Shown here piece after piece: positions 35,122-44,157 of a stretch of 64,000 nt of DNA (position 1 is its first letter; each line of letters begins with the position of its first letter). This DNA is from Chitinophagaceae bacterium (GTDB lineage Bacteria > Bacteroidota > Bacteroidia > Chitinophagales > Chitinophagaceae), in assembly GCA_019638595.1 (NCBI GenBank), contig JAHBTJ010000008.1:124001-188000 (forward strand), written 5' to 3'. The translations under genes and the position numbers were made by a program. Below the pieces are notes generated by a model that had not been told where the DNA came from, searched no databases, and saw nothing but the letters and a program-made list of their open reading frames with translations.

Positions 35122-36633
35122 ATGAATGATACAACAACCATAAAAGAAACAAATTCCCTCTTCCCGGTTTTTTTAAAACTGGAGCAATTGCAACTGCTGA
35201 TTGTTGGAGCAGGAAACGTAGGCCTTGAAAAGCTGAACGCGGTGTTGTTAAATTCTCCCGCAACAAGCATAACCATTGTTGCCGCCAGCGTGCACGAAAC
35301 CATACGCGCTATTGCCGGGCGTCATGAAAATATTATTATTAAGGAAGAAGCCTATTCAGAAGATCATTTAACCGGCATAGACATTATTATTGTTGCGGTA
35401 AACGATAAATTACTCGGGCGACAGATCAAAATAGACGCCCGGAAACGCGGTTTGCTGGTAAACGTGGCCGATACACCCGAGCTCTGTGATTTTTACCTGG
35501 GCTCGATCGTAAAAAAGGGGAATTTAAAAGTAGCGGTTTCTACCAACGGTAAATCTCCTACCATTGCCAAACGAATTAAAGAAACACTGAACGAAGTATT
35601 GCCGGATGAGTTGGATGACGTATTGCTGAATATGGAAAAGATCCGCGGCAAAATGAATGGCAGCTTTGCCAGCAAGGTGCACGAGCTCAACCATATCACC
35701 AAAGCACTTTCCCTCAAGGAAACACCCGGTACCAAAAATGCCGGCGAAAGAAAATGGAAACGCATCGCCACCTGGTCTTTATTCGCGTTCTTTTTTATGT
35801 TTACCGGCCATTTACTATTACTGTATGCGCCTTTCGGCGATTTACTCGCCTCCATAGGTGAGGGCATTAAAAATTTAGACAGCAGGTTTTACTGGATGAT
35901 AGCCGCCGGCTTTTTAGCCCAATTGGTAGACGGAGCATTGGGTATGGGATATGGAGTGGTATCCACTACCGTATTAATGTCATTAGGTGTTAACCTATCC
36001 GCTATCAGCGGCAGCATCCATACCGCCGAAATGTTTTCCAGCGGGGTTTCAGGCTATAGCCACTACAAATTCGGCAACGTAAATAAAAAGCTTTTTAAAG
36101 CTTTACTGATACCTGGTATTGTAGGCGCCATACTGGGAGCCTACCTGTTATCCAGCTTCGGTGAACAATATGCAGAATATGTACGTCCTTTGATCGCCAC
36201 CTATACCATGCTGCTCGGTATCCGCATCCTGATCATCGCTTTACGTAAAGTACAGCGCAAGCCTCAAAAGGTAAAGCGGGTTGGCTGGCTGGCCGGCGCG
36301 GGTGGCTTTCTCGATTCATTTGGCGGAGGCGGATGGGGTCCACTGGTTACCAGTACCCTTATTTCCAAAGGCCGCAGCCCAAGATTTGTAATTGGTTCGG
36401 TAAGCATTACCGAATTTTTTGTTACCCTGGCAAGCGCGCTCACCTTTTTCGCCATGATAGGTGTAAGTCACTGGCAGGTAATACTGGGGCTGATCGTTGG
36501 CGGGCTGATCGCGGCGCCTATCGCGGCACGCCTGGTAGGCAAGCTGCCTATGAAAACCATGTTCATAGCAGTAGGGGTAATGGTGGTGATATGGAGCCTG
36601 CGCATCTTGTTAAAAGCAGCCGGATTATTTTAA
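35122..36633 (+). CDS. Siroheme synthase N-domain fused to a TSUP (TauE/SafE) transporter
   Basis: Residues 1 to about 205 are a precorrin-2 dehydrogenase/sirohydrochlorin ferrochelatase domain (Met8/CysG N-terminal type). It has a Rossmann loop LLIVGAGNVGLEKLNAV, then VNDKLLGRQIKIDARKRGLL, NVADTPELCDFYLGSIVKKG and VAVSTNGKSPTIAKRIKE. Residues from about 215 to 503 form a polytopic TSUP-family permease with about eight helices (LAQLVDGALGMGYGVVSTT and GFLDSFGGGGWGPLVTSTLI). This family exports sulfite and other organosulfonates. The first half would complete siroheme synthesis for CysI. The second half may move sulfur anions across the membrane. There is no frameshift at the junction. It ends the sulfur operon. 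Confidence 0.93.
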   Translation: MNDTTTIKETNSLFPVFLKLEQLQLLIVGAGNVGLEKLNAVLLNSPATSITIVAASVHETIRAIAGRHENIIIKEEAYSEDHLTGIDIIIVAVNDKLLGRQIKIDARKRGLLVNVADTPELCDFYLGSIVKKGNLKVAVSTNGKSPTIAKRIKETLNEVLPDELDDVLLNMEKIRGKMNGSFASKVHELNHITKALSLKETPGTKNAGERKWKRIATWSLFAFFFMFTGHLLLLYAPFGDLLASIGEGIKNLDSRFYWMIAAGFLAQLVDGALGMGYGVVSTTVLMSLGVNLSAISGSIHTAEMFSSGVSGYSHYKFGNVNKKLFKALLIPGIVGAILGAYLLSSFGEQYAEYVRPLIATYTMLLGIRILIIALRKVQRKPQKVKRVGWLAGAGGFLDSFGGGGWGPLVTSTLISKGRSPRFVIGSVSITEFFVTLASALTFFAMIGVSHWQVILGLIVGGLIAAPIAARLVGKLPMKTMFIAVGVMVVIWSLRILLKAAGLF

Positions 36634-36688
36634 CACATCCCTGAGCGCTCTCTATCCATTACTTCCCCAATTTTTCTTCCCAACGTCC

Positions 36689-36722
36689 TACATTTGTAAT
36701 GTGTGGTAAAAGCTTAGCTTTG
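36689..36722 (+). promoter_or_regulatory. Two TAnnTTTG boxes before the 36774 gene
   Basis: TACATTTG (36689-36696) and TAGCTTTG (36715-36722) both match the Bacteroidota -7 consensus. They lie 77 and 51 bases before the start codon at 36774. Either could start the glycosyltransferase-region transcript. Confidence 0.45.
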
Positions 36723-36773
36723 CCGCTGTTGATTTTACATTAACCCATACCGGTAAAATAAAATTACTAAGGA

Positions 36774-37622
36774 ATGCATCTGGAAAACAGGAATGTCGCA
36801 CTGCTGGTGCATAGTTGCGACAGATACGAATTTCTCTACAAAGGATTTGAATTTTTCTTTAATAAATACTGGAATTTTAATGCGGAATGCAATTACTATT
36901 TCGCTACCGAAATAAAACACGCCGTTGTTAATAATTTCAACAATATACAATCCGGCAAAGGCGAATGGGCCGACAGGCTCACGCTCCTTTTAAAAGAAAA
37001 GATCACCGAGAAATATGTCCTCTATTTCCAGGAAGATATGTGGATCAATAAAGCAACCAATCCCCGTTTCTTTAACCAGCTTTTTGAGCTGGCAGAAAAA
37101 AACAACTGGCAACAGGTAAAGCTACACAGCTCAGATGTATATAAAACAATCAAAACTGATCTGTTTATTGATGGCTTTAATATTGCCCTGGTTGATAACG
37201 CCCGGTCTGACTTTTTAATGTCTCACCAGGTTACATTGTGGAATAAGGAGTTCCTTTTGGAACAGCTTCATAAAAAAGAACATCCCTGGAGGAACGAAAG
37301 GCGCGGCACCAAACGGTTGAAAAAATTAAATCCGCCGATTTTTCATATAGATTATTTTTCTGAAAACGGGGCGGTTGAAAATAACGAGAATAAAAACCCG
37401 GTTTTAAGGAGTGAATATCAAACCATTTCTTTGAACGGAATTTTAAATGACAATATAACGCCTTATATAACCGGGCTAATGAACGAAGGTTCCGCTTACC
37501 GCGACTACGGGCTAAAGCTCCAATATAATTATACGCATAAATTAACGCACGACGGGCTTTCAAAACCCAGGAAGGTAGACGTATTTAAAAGAATAAAGAA
37601 CTGGGTACAGGGAAAGGAATAG
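36774..37622 (+). CDS. Glycosyltransferase-like protein of unknown specificity
   Basis: This 282-residue cytosolic protein begins ALLVHSCDRYEFLYKGFEFF, typical of a group of putative nucleotide-sugar transferases in surface-glycan clusters. YVLYFQEDMWINKATNPRFF contains an acidic ED motif similar in position to a DXD metal-binding site, and VKLHSSDVY follows. No named family was recognised with certainty. It lies at the edge of a glycosyltransferase cluster and next to, but not in, the sulfur operon. The donor and acceptor cannot be inferred. Confidence 0.6.
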   Translation: MHLENRNVALLVHSCDRYEFLYKGFEFFFNKYWNFNAECNYYFATEIKHAVVNNFNNIQSGKGEWADRLTLLLKEKITEKYVLYFQEDMWINKATNPRFFNQLFELAEKNNWQQVKLHSSDVYKTIKTDLFIDGFNIALVDNARSDFLMSHQVTLWNKEFLLEQLHKKEHPWRNERRGTKRLKKLNPPIFHIDYFSENGAVENNENKNPVLRSEYQTISLNGILNDNITPYITGLMNEGSAYRDYGLKLQYNYTHKLTHDGLSKPRKVDVFKRIKNWVQGKE

Positions 37623-37707
37623 TGGCAGCCCTCTTGTAATATACGCCCATGCGTACCCGATTTTGCAGGAGCTTTTAAAATGATCATTCAGCAAACAGGA
37701 TCTTATT

Positions 37708-38709
37708 TCAAACTACCTGCAAGCGTTGTATGATCTTATTTACCAACAGCGGAACCGGCTTCCCCAATGCTTTATATACACCTGCTTCGGTAGCAATAAA
37801 TTGTACAAGCTCGAACCAACGGTGCTTATTGTTGCGTTTTTTCGCTTTATAATATTTCTTCACTACACTTACGCTAAATTTCCAGCCTGGCATTTTCTCC
37901 TTTTTCACCTCGTTTTTCTTTTCGGGGAAGACCTGTATCAAACAGGTTTTGTAGGCAACAAATGTTCCATAAACCAACCGGAGCAAATACCTTGTGTTTG
38001 CACGTGAGCCCGGTATGATATGAATTATTTTAAGTTCCGGCGCTACTCCGGCAGCATACCCTTTTTTAATGCATAGCAACACCATCTGCGTATCTGCCCC
38101 ACTGCTCAAACGGTTGCCTTTTCGACCGGGCGGCGTAAAATCGCCCCTTTTTGCCAGCATTACATATTCTTTCAATAACACCCCCAGGGTACATAGCCCG
38201 GTACCAAACGGATAATAAGATTGCCATTCCCGCTCCTGTCCAAACCTTACCTCCTTTTCGTGCCTTTCCTGAAAAGCGCCCGGTGCATACTCTTCAATTC
38301 CGGCTTCTACCCCATCTATAAAATCAACCCAAACATTCCCCGGCCCCCATGCAGCCACTTCCGGGAATTGCGTATTCAATTTTTGTAGCTGCTGCAGGTA
38401 GTCGGGATAAGCTTCGTTGTCTGAGTCAAAATAAACAATATACCTGCCGGTGCTTTGCTCAATAGCGGCCATACGGGCAAACTTTTCACCCTGTTCTTTT
38501 TCTAATAAAATTTTTACGGCAGGAATTTTGCGAAGATATTCCTTTACATAAGGCAGCTCTGCCACAGGAAAAGAGCTGTTGTTATCCACTATTATTACTT
38601 CTGTTGAAATACCCGTAAGATCGAGCCTGTAGATGGACTCAAGACAACGTTTTAAAATTCCTTCTTCGGGATTATAGGTACACACTACTATTGAATAATC
38701 AATCGCCAT
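37708..38709 (-). CDS. Glycosyltransferase family 2 protein
   Basis: This is a GT-A fold enzyme: YSIVVCTYNPEEGILKRCLE at the N-terminus, EVIIVDNNSS, GRYIVYFDSDNEAYPDYLQQ containing the DSD metal site, and RLSSGADTQMVLLCIKKG with the ED-like acceptor region. The frame extends to 38814, but those codons overlap the upstream gene. ATG at 38709 (MAIDYSIVVC) puts the first GT2 strand at the N-terminus and gives 333 residues. It overlaps nothing and starts 17 bases beyond the end of its neighbour's coding region at 38726. Confidence 0.88.
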   Translation of the reverse strand: MAIDYSIVVCTYNPEEGILKRCLESIYRLDLTGISTEVIIVDNNSSFPVAELPYVKEYLRKIPAVKILLEKEQGEKFARMAAIEQSTGRYIVYFDSDNEAYPDYLQQLQKLNTQFPEVAAWGPGNVWVDFIDGVEAGIEEYAPGAFQERHEKEVRFGQEREWQSYYPFGTGLCTLGVLLKEYVMLAKRGDFTPPGRKGNRLSSGADTQMVLLCIKKGYAAGVAPELKIIHIIPGSRANTRYLLRLVYGTFVAYKTCLIQVFPEKKNEVKKEKMPGWKFSVSVVKKYYKAKKRNNKHRWFELVQFIATEAGVYKALGKPVPLLVNKIIQRLQVV

Positions 38710-38725
38710 TATTTTTATTTCGTTA

Positions 38726-39688
38726 CTACCGCTTTTTAAAAAAATGTTTGAGCCAGCGTTTAAACCTGCGGCGCGGCTGATTATCTTTCCGCACTTTCTC
38801 CCATCTTTGTTCAAGATGAAAATCCTTTTTCAAAAAGAAATAATCCGCCTGCTTCTCAGGAACAAAGTATACCGGATGTTGAACAGGCTTGCTTAGTGTA
38901 CCCGTTGGCAGGTTTGCATGAAAAGTATGCCCTTCAAAAGTATGCGTGGCATCTTCCCTAAATCCCAGGTTCATGATTAGATTCACATTGGGTGTAACAC
39001 ACAATCCATTTTCAAAAAAAGTCACAAAATTGAACTGATAATCCCATGAGTCAATTTTGCCAGCTTTCAACCGTTTAAAAATATCTACCCACCCTTCTAC
39101 CAGGAAGGGGTCGGAAAAGATATTGCTTAGCAATACCCCGGCATCTTCCAAGCTATATCTTTTCAACTCAACATCGTACAACTTCCATGCTCTACGCCAA
39201 CTGGCCCATCCCCAAATATGGCTGTACTGAGAAAAATAATAATCCGCGTTACCCCACCTTTTTCCCATCTGTAGGTTAGTTCCCGTAATATTCATTATGC
39301 GGGTATCATGCCGGTATCGTTCCAGCATCTCATCACAGAAATAAAAAAAATCCATACACGGCAAACAGTCATCTTCAAGAATAATGCCTTTTTCCTCGTT
39401 ATCAAAAAACCACGATACCGCATCCGCAACGGCTATTTTACAGCCTTTATTCTCATCCCGGAACAACCGGTGAACTTCACATTCCCAATCTACGTTGTCA
39501 TATATCCTACGGGTTTGCTCACATAATATTTCATCTTTTTTATTGCCATTACGTGGCCCGTCAACCGCTATATACAACCGGGAAGGTTTAACCGTTTTTA
39601 CCATAGTAAATACTCTGGAAGCTGTATCGGGCCGGTTAAATGCAAGTAGAAGAACAGGGGACTGCACAGTATAATGAATCATTTCCAC
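38726..39688 (-). CDS. Nucleotide-diphospho-sugar transferase-like glycosyltransferase
   Basis: The 320-residue protein starts VQSPVLLLAFNRPDTASRVF and has IAVDGPRNGNKKDE, NEEKGIILEDDCLPCMDFFY (EDD acidic metal-binding motif) and YSHIWGWASWRRAWKLYD. This pattern is common in Bacteroidota surface-glycan clusters and is often given only a generic transferase annotation. No signal peptide or membrane segment is present. It is followed on the same strand by a GT2 gene, so the two are probably co-transcribed. Confidence 0.8.
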   Translation of the reverse strand: MEMIHYTVQSPVLLLAFNRPDTASRVFTMVKTVKPSRLYIAVDGPRNGNKKDEILCEQTRRIYDNVDWECEVHRLFRDENKGCKIAVADAVSWFFDNEEKGIILEDDCLPCMDFFYFCDEMLERYRHDTRIMNITGTNLQMGKRWGNADYYFSQYSHIWGWASWRRAWKLYDVELKRYSLEDAGVLLSNIFSDPFLVEGWVDIFKRLKAGKIDSWDYQFNFVTFFENGLCVTPNVNLIMNLGFREDATHTFEGHTFHANLPTGTLSKPVQHPVYFVPEKQADYFFLKKDFHLEQRWEKVRKDNQPRRRFKRWLKHFFKKR

Positions 39689-39742
39689 TGTTTATTGTAA
39701 TCAATAAGTGATTAGTTTGCAACAAATTTACCATTTTGCAGC

Positions 39743-40504
39743 ATGGAAAATGAAATAAATACTCCAAGCGATCCTATTCCTGTAAGCATCATTATCGCCA
39801 CTTACAATTCGGGTAAGCACCTGGAAGGTTGCCTGCAATCAATAGCCGATCAAAAGCTTAAAAATATAGAGGTAGTAATTGTTGATGGTGGCAGCACAGA
39901 TAATACAATAGCGATAATACAATCATTCGGACAACTGAATATATCATGGAAGAGCGAATCCGACAACGGTATTTACGATGCCCTTAACAAGGGAATAAAA
40001 AGAGCGAAGGGAAAATGGCTTCATTTTCTTGGATCGGACGATCGTTTGTTACCTGGCTTCAGCGACCTGGCAGAAAAATTAACAGACGAAAAAACAATAT
40101 ACTACGGCAACAGTATTCCTCATTTTAATGAAGGTCAAAAAATATTTGAACTGCTATCGGGCGGATTCAGCAATTACCGCCTGGCTAAATATTGTATAAA
40201 TCACCAGACTATTTTCTATCCCGCAGCTGTTTTTAAGAAATACAGCTACAACCTTCGGTATAAAGTGTTTGCCGATTATGACCTGAACATCAAAGCATGG
40301 GGCGATAAGGAATTCTTGAAAAAACACTACCCGATAACGGTAACACTCTATAATATGAGTGGCTTTTCAACGGTAGCAAACGATGATTTGTTTAAAAAAG
40401 AAAAGCCCGCCCTGGTACGGAAAAGCTTTGGATGGATCATTTACCTGAAATACATGCTTAAAAAATTAAAAAAAACAATAAGAAACGAAGACAATTTTTT
40501 TTAA
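39743..40504 (+). CDS. Glycosyltransferase family 2 protein
   Basis: This 253-residue GT2 enzyme has PVSIIIATYNSGKHLEGCLQ, EVVIVDGGSTDNTIAII and GKWLHFLGSDDRLLPGFSD with the SDD metal motif. The segment SDNGIYDALNKGIKRAKG is typical of WcaA-like sugar transferases. The gene points toward the next one; its stop codon shares bases with the stop codon of the convergent gene at 40501 (the sequence ttaa at 40501-40504 serves both strands). Confidence 0.9.
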   Translation: MENEINTPSDPIPVSIIIATYNSGKHLEGCLQSIADQKLKNIEVVIVDGGSTDNTIAIIQSFGQLNISWKSESDNGIYDALNKGIKRAKGKWLHFLGSDDRLLPGFSDLAEKLTDEKTIYYGNSIPHFNEGQKIFELLSGGFSNYRLAKYCINHQTIFYPAAVFKKYSYNLRYKVFADYDLNIKAWGDKEFLKKHYPITVTLYNMSGFSTVANDDLFKKEKPALVRKSFGWIIYLKYMLKKLKKTIRNEDNFF

Positions 40505-41337
40505 TCTCTATTGGAATGCACCCTATGGATATGATCGTCCCAGAAATCCATGAATTTAGCCCACGCGTGGCAACCTAACGGTAATTGCCGGCCAGTCAAT
40601 TCGTACAAGCTGCGGGCATTTACTTCAAAGCTAAATGAGCAGGCGCTGCGAAAATCGGCTATCCTGAAAAAAGGAAATAAAACAGGTATCAGCTCCGACC
40701 AGAAAATATCTTCGTGAAAATACTGCTCCTTCATATATGCCACCCAATGATCATGTTCAAACACAGGCAGTTTTTTCCATTTCAACAACAATAATATTTT
40801 ACGCGTTACAGAAAAGTTCGACTTAAAAAACTTAAATAGCTTCCACTGCCGTTTGATGATATGAATATTATTCATTACATACATGCAGCTTTGAATATTG
40901 CGCATGGAAAAACCTGAATTCAAACAGCCCAGGAACCGGGCATCATGACCGGCGGCTATAAATCCCTCAAATATTGGCGCTCCAATAAAGTCAAATTCAA
41001 AAGCCCGGTGGTTTTCGAGATCCGGGCTGAATATATAAGCATCCAATTCGTAAGTAAGCATAAATCTATAGTTACTGAACAGGCGATAAAAATCAATACC
41101 TACTTTCATCCTGTTATAACAGTCTACAGACGATAACCAGGCAGCCGGAACAGGCTTCGCTATAACCCCCGGATGAATGCGCAGGTATTGAGCAATGTCC
41201 ATTTGCTGTGGATATACTAAAAAACAATCATGATTTTTCAAATGCCTGCAGCAGGCATTAAGAGACACTTTTTCGTAATAAGTCATTTCCGGTTTGTGAA
41301 CCGGTATTACCACACATACTTTTTTAGTAGTACCCAT
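40501..41337 (-). CDS. DUF5672 family protein (probable glycosyltransferase)
   Basis: The 278-residue protein carries the DUF5672 pattern: VCVVIPVHKPEMTYYEKVSL, RLFSNYRFMLTYELDAYIFS, FEFDFIGAPIFEG and FLGCLNSGFSMRNIQSCMYV, plus EDIFWSELIPVLFPFFRIAD. Members lie in surface-glycan gene clusters and are thought to be GT-A-like transferases. LTYELDAYIF resembles a metal-binding acidic site. It is convergent with the GT2 gene at 39743, and the two coding regions share four bases. Confidence 0.8.
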   Translation of the reverse strand: MGTTKKVCVVIPVHKPEMTYYEKVSLNACCRHLKNHDCFLVYPQQMDIAQYLRIHPGVIAKPVPAAWLSSVDCYNRMKVGIDFYRLFSNYRFMLTYELDAYIFSPDLENHRAFEFDFIGAPIFEGFIAAGHDARFLGCLNSGFSMRNIQSCMYVMNNIHIIKRQWKLFKFFKSNFSVTRKILLLLKWKKLPVFEHDHWVAYMKEQYFHEDIFWSELIPVLFPFFRIADFRSACSFSFEVNARSLYELTGRQLPLGCHAWAKFMDFWDDHIHRVHSNRD

Positions 41338-41414
41338 ACTTTTTTAACATTTCAAAACAGCGGATCCTGGTCATTATACAGTCAATCCTTCAATCTATTA
41401 ATTTTGGTAAGCGT

Positions 41415-41422
41415 TATATTTG
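41415..41422 (+). promoter_or_regulatory. TAnnTTTG box deciding the start of the 41429 gene
   Basis: TATATTTG ends at 41422, 6 bases before ATG at 41429. A TTC lies 23 bases upstream as a poor -33 element. Transcription would start at or near the ATG, so an upstream TTG start at 41420 is ruled out and the mRNA may be leaderless. Confidence 0.55.
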
Positions 41423-41428
41423 CCCTTC

Positions 41429-42535
41429 ATGCACAATCGTTCTATAGACATTGTAATTCCTACCTGCCGGCTGAATGAAAAAGCTTTGCTTGGTATCATC
41501 CATCTTCCCCCGCCTCCTGGCTTTAAAGTGAATATTTACATTATTTCCGATAACCCCGGGGCTATTGTACCCGGCAGCATCAGCCACCTGCACGATACAG
41601 GTAAGATAACATTACAGGTAAACAGTAAAAATCTTGGTGCGTCTGCTGCACGCAATGCCGGCATCCGGGCAGGTAATAGTAAATGGATATTACTTCTTGA
41701 TGATGATGTGCATCCTGAACAAAACCTGCTTTTGGTGTATGCAAAAGCAATACAACAAAATGAAAACGCTCCGGGATTTGCCGGTGTTACATTTTTTCCT
41801 GAGCCATTTAACGCAGTAACAAAAGCGCTACACATACATGGCGTCACATCCAGCTTCTTATTACCGCTCAACAATGCATCCGTTATATGGTCGCCTACTG
41901 CCAATATTATGCTGAACCGGGAAAAGATAGACAATGCCCTGTTTGATGAATCTCTCGCCACTGCTGAGGATATTGATTTTCTTGTAAGGAACAGCCTCCG
42001 CCTCAACGAGCGCTATATTTCTCTGCCGGAAGCGGTTGTTCATCACTCCTGGTGGAACAACGGCAAAATCCAAACGAAAAGAATGTTCGACTATGGAGCC
42101 GGAGCAGGCAGGCTTGCAAACAAAGAGCTTATCAGAAAGTATACTTATATTGATTTCACTAATACACCTGAAACAATATTATTGCTGTTACTGCTTTATC
42201 CCCTGGCATTGATGGCAGGCGTTGGCTATATAATAACAGGCTTACTTATAATTATTCCATTATCAGAATATATTACCAACTGGCTGCGGGCAATCATCAA
42301 AGGAAAAACCTACAGCGCCCGTATTGCTTTTCATTTATTATGGATAAAAAATTGTTATGAATCTGGCTTTCTGTATTCAACGATCAGGGATCTGTCTTTA
42401 AGAGGATTTGCCAGGAGAATTGAAATGGGTTTTAATAAGCCCCATCCCGGATCGTTCCGGCTGAACCGCTGGAAAATAATTAAGCTCGCGGTAATCAGTA
42501 TCTTAAGTTTGTTAATCCTTTGGCGCAGAACATAA
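41429..42535 (+). CDS. Membrane-associated glycosyltransferase family 2 protein
   Basis: This GT2 enzyme of 368 residues starts MHNRSIDIVIPTCRLNEKAL. NLGASAARNAGIRAGNSKWI and LLLDDDVHPEQNLLLVY give the acidic metal site. DESLATAEDIDFLVRNSLRL is the ED acceptor motif. Hydrophobic segments after about residue 250 (ETILLLLLLYPLALMAGVGY and IITGLLIIIPL) suggest membrane attachment. Its last 41 bases overlap the 3' end of the convergent gene at 42495. Its likely role is a lipid-linked or surface polysaccharide step. Confidence 0.88.
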   Translation: MHNRSIDIVIPTCRLNEKALLGIIHLPPPPGFKVNIYIISDNPGAIVPGSISHLHDTGKITLQVNSKNLGASAARNAGIRAGNSKWILLLDDDVHPEQNLLLVYAKAIQQNENAPGFAGVTFFPEPFNAVTKALHIHGVTSSFLLPLNNASVIWSPTANIMLNREKIDNALFDESLATAEDIDFLVRNSLRLNERYISLPEAVVHHSWWNNGKIQTKRMFDYGAGAGRLANKELIRKYTYIDFTNTPETILLLLLLYPLALMAGVGYIITGLLIIIPLSEYITNWLRAIIKGKTYSARIAFHLLWIKNCYESGFLYSTIRDLSLRGFARRIEMGFNKPHPGSFRLNRWKIIKLAVISILSLLILWRRT

Positions 42536-43310
42536 TGCCTTTCCTGGCTGTTTCCTGGTAGATATTATAATTAACACTTTCCCTGAAGCGGCTTTGTAGC
42601 GGGTGATGCAAATGATAGCAAACCGCCATCATCTTAACCTTTTTCTGGCTCAGTCCCGAATTGATAAACCGCGACGCAAGCTCAATATCTTCATGTCCCC
42701 AACCATTTAATTCGCAATTGTAACCATTTACTTTCACAAAATCAGCACGCCAATACGCACAATTGCACCCTATAACATTGTTGGAACGTTTGCTCTTTTT
42801 TATAAAGAACCGTGAAAGTAATAAACTGCGCAGCGCATTGATACGGTTACTGATACCCGGCATGTAAGCAGGCATATTACCGTCATACCCCCGGCGTATC
42901 AATCCCTTACTGGCAATATCGCTTACCTGCACCCTGCTGCCTCTTATGTAATGCCCTTTTTCCGCTACCCGCCTGTGATCTTCAATAAAATGTGTATTAA
43001 GTACGATATCACCGTCTACCTGCACAATATATTCACAATCTGTAGATGCAATCGCCTGGTTCATGATCAGTGTTTTCCGGAAGCCATTATCTTCCTGCCA
43101 AAAATGCCTCAGGGGAATGTTAAATTTATCGCGGTAAGCATCTATCAATAACTTCGTAGCATAGCCAGATCCATCATCTGCAATTAATATTTCATCGGGC
43201 ATAACGGTTTGTACAAGTACGCTTTCAAGAACTAATTTTAAAGCCTCGGGCCAATTATAAGTAGCTATTACCAATGCTAAAGATGACTGTTTCACGTCTG
43301 TCGTGCTCAT
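42495..43310 (-). CDS. Glycosyltransferase family 2 protein (tandem paralog A)
   Basis: This GT2 enzyme of 271 residues contains SLALVIATYNWPEALKLVLE, EILIADDGSGYATKLLID, FRKTLIMNQAIASTDCEYIV and VQVDGDIVLNTHFIEDH with the DGD metal motif. NGWGHEDIELASRFINSG supplies the acceptor-site ED. The N-terminal domain, DGSG and GWGxED motifs are those of the chondroitin-polymerase-like/GT27-type C-terminal region. It is closely related to the next gene (43307-44116), whose end overlaps this gene's start by four bases (ATGA). Its 3' end overlaps the convergent gene by 41 bases. Confidence 0.9.
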   Translation of the reverse strand: MSTTDVKQSSLALVIATYNWPEALKLVLESVLVQTVMPDEILIADDGSGYATKLLIDAYRDKFNIPLRHFWQEDNGFRKTLIMNQAIASTDCEYIVQVDGDIVLNTHFIEDHRRVAEKGHYIRGSRVQVSDIASKGLIRRGYDGNMPAYMPGISNRINALRSLLLSRFFIKKSKRSNNVIGCNCAYWRADFVKVNGYNCELNGWGHEDIELASRFINSGLSQKKVKMMAVCYHLHHPLQSRFRESVNYNIYQETARKGIMFCAKGLTNLRY

Positions 43311-44116
43311 TGTTCGATGTATTGATTAATTCCGGTTTTACAAAACTTAATGTTGGATGCAACAGATTGCCTGAGCAGTTGTTCGTTGTTATGCAGGTTC
43401 GATCTTGAATTTTCCCTGTGGTATATATGGAAAGCAATGCCTCCCAACTTCAGAAAACGCTTCTTTATTCCAGCATTCAATAATCTTGCCACAAACTCTT
43501 TGTCTTCTGGTCCCCAACCGCTGAACTCCTCATTATAACCATTTACCAACAATGCATCTTCTTTCCAAAAGGCCATATTGCATCCATGTATTTCAAATCG
43601 CTCATCGCCCTTATTCTTATAGGAAGTTTCAAATAACTTCCACAAAAACGGCATGCGCAACGCACTTGTTTTATTAATAACTCCTTTGCTCCACACATTT
43701 ACCAGCGTTTTACCTGACCTTATAAAATCAGCAGACGTTGCTTCATCTAAATAAATTCTGCTTGCTCTTACAAAAGTTTTTTTACGGGCAAAGTCGAGAT
43801 GGTCTGTTATGAAATAAGGATGCATGATTATATCTCCGTCTACCTGGATAATATAATCGCCTTTTGCTTTGGCTATTGCTTTATTCCGGATGGCCGCCAG
43901 GCGGAAGCCTCGGTCTTCGTGCCAGATATGTTGAATGGGAACAGGCGAGCGTTGCCGGAAAAAAGCTATCAGTTCCCGGGTTTCTTCGCCGGAACCATCA
44001 TCCGCAATAAGAATTTCACCGGGCAGCTTTTTTTGTGCCAGTGCGCTTTTAATGCACAGCTCTAATGCCTGATGCCAGTTATAAGTGGAAATAACCAATG
44101 ATGATGACAGATACAT
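43307..44116 (-). CDS. Glycosyltransferase family 2 protein (tandem paralog B)
   Basis: This 269-residue paralog of the following gene contains SLVISTYNWHQALELCIKSA, EILIADDGSGEETRELI, FRLAAIRNKAIAKAKGDYII, VDGDIIMHPYFITDH and FSGWGPEDKEFVARLLNAG. The shared block structure, similar length and ATGA stop/start overlap point to a tandem duplication followed by divergence. Both probably act on the same glycan, adding different residues. The gene lies 42 bases from the end of the MsbA-like exporter on the same strand, so it may be transcribed with it. Confidence 0.9.
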   Translation of the reverse strand: MYLSSSLVISTYNWHQALELCIKSALAQKKLPGEILIADDGSGEETRELIAFFRQRSPVPIQHIWHEDRGFRLAAIRNKAIAKAKGDYIIQVDGDIIMHPYFITDHLDFARKKTFVRASRIYLDEATSADFIRSGKTLVNVWSKGVINKTSALRMPFLWKLFETSYKNKGDERFEIHGCNMAFWKEDALLVNGYNEEFSGWGPEDKEFVARLLNAGIKKRFLKLGGIAFHIYHRENSRSNLHNNEQLLRQSVASNIKFCKTGINQYIEQ

Positions 44117-44157
44117 AATAAATGATTCATGGCAGCAAGCGTATCTTCATCAATTAA

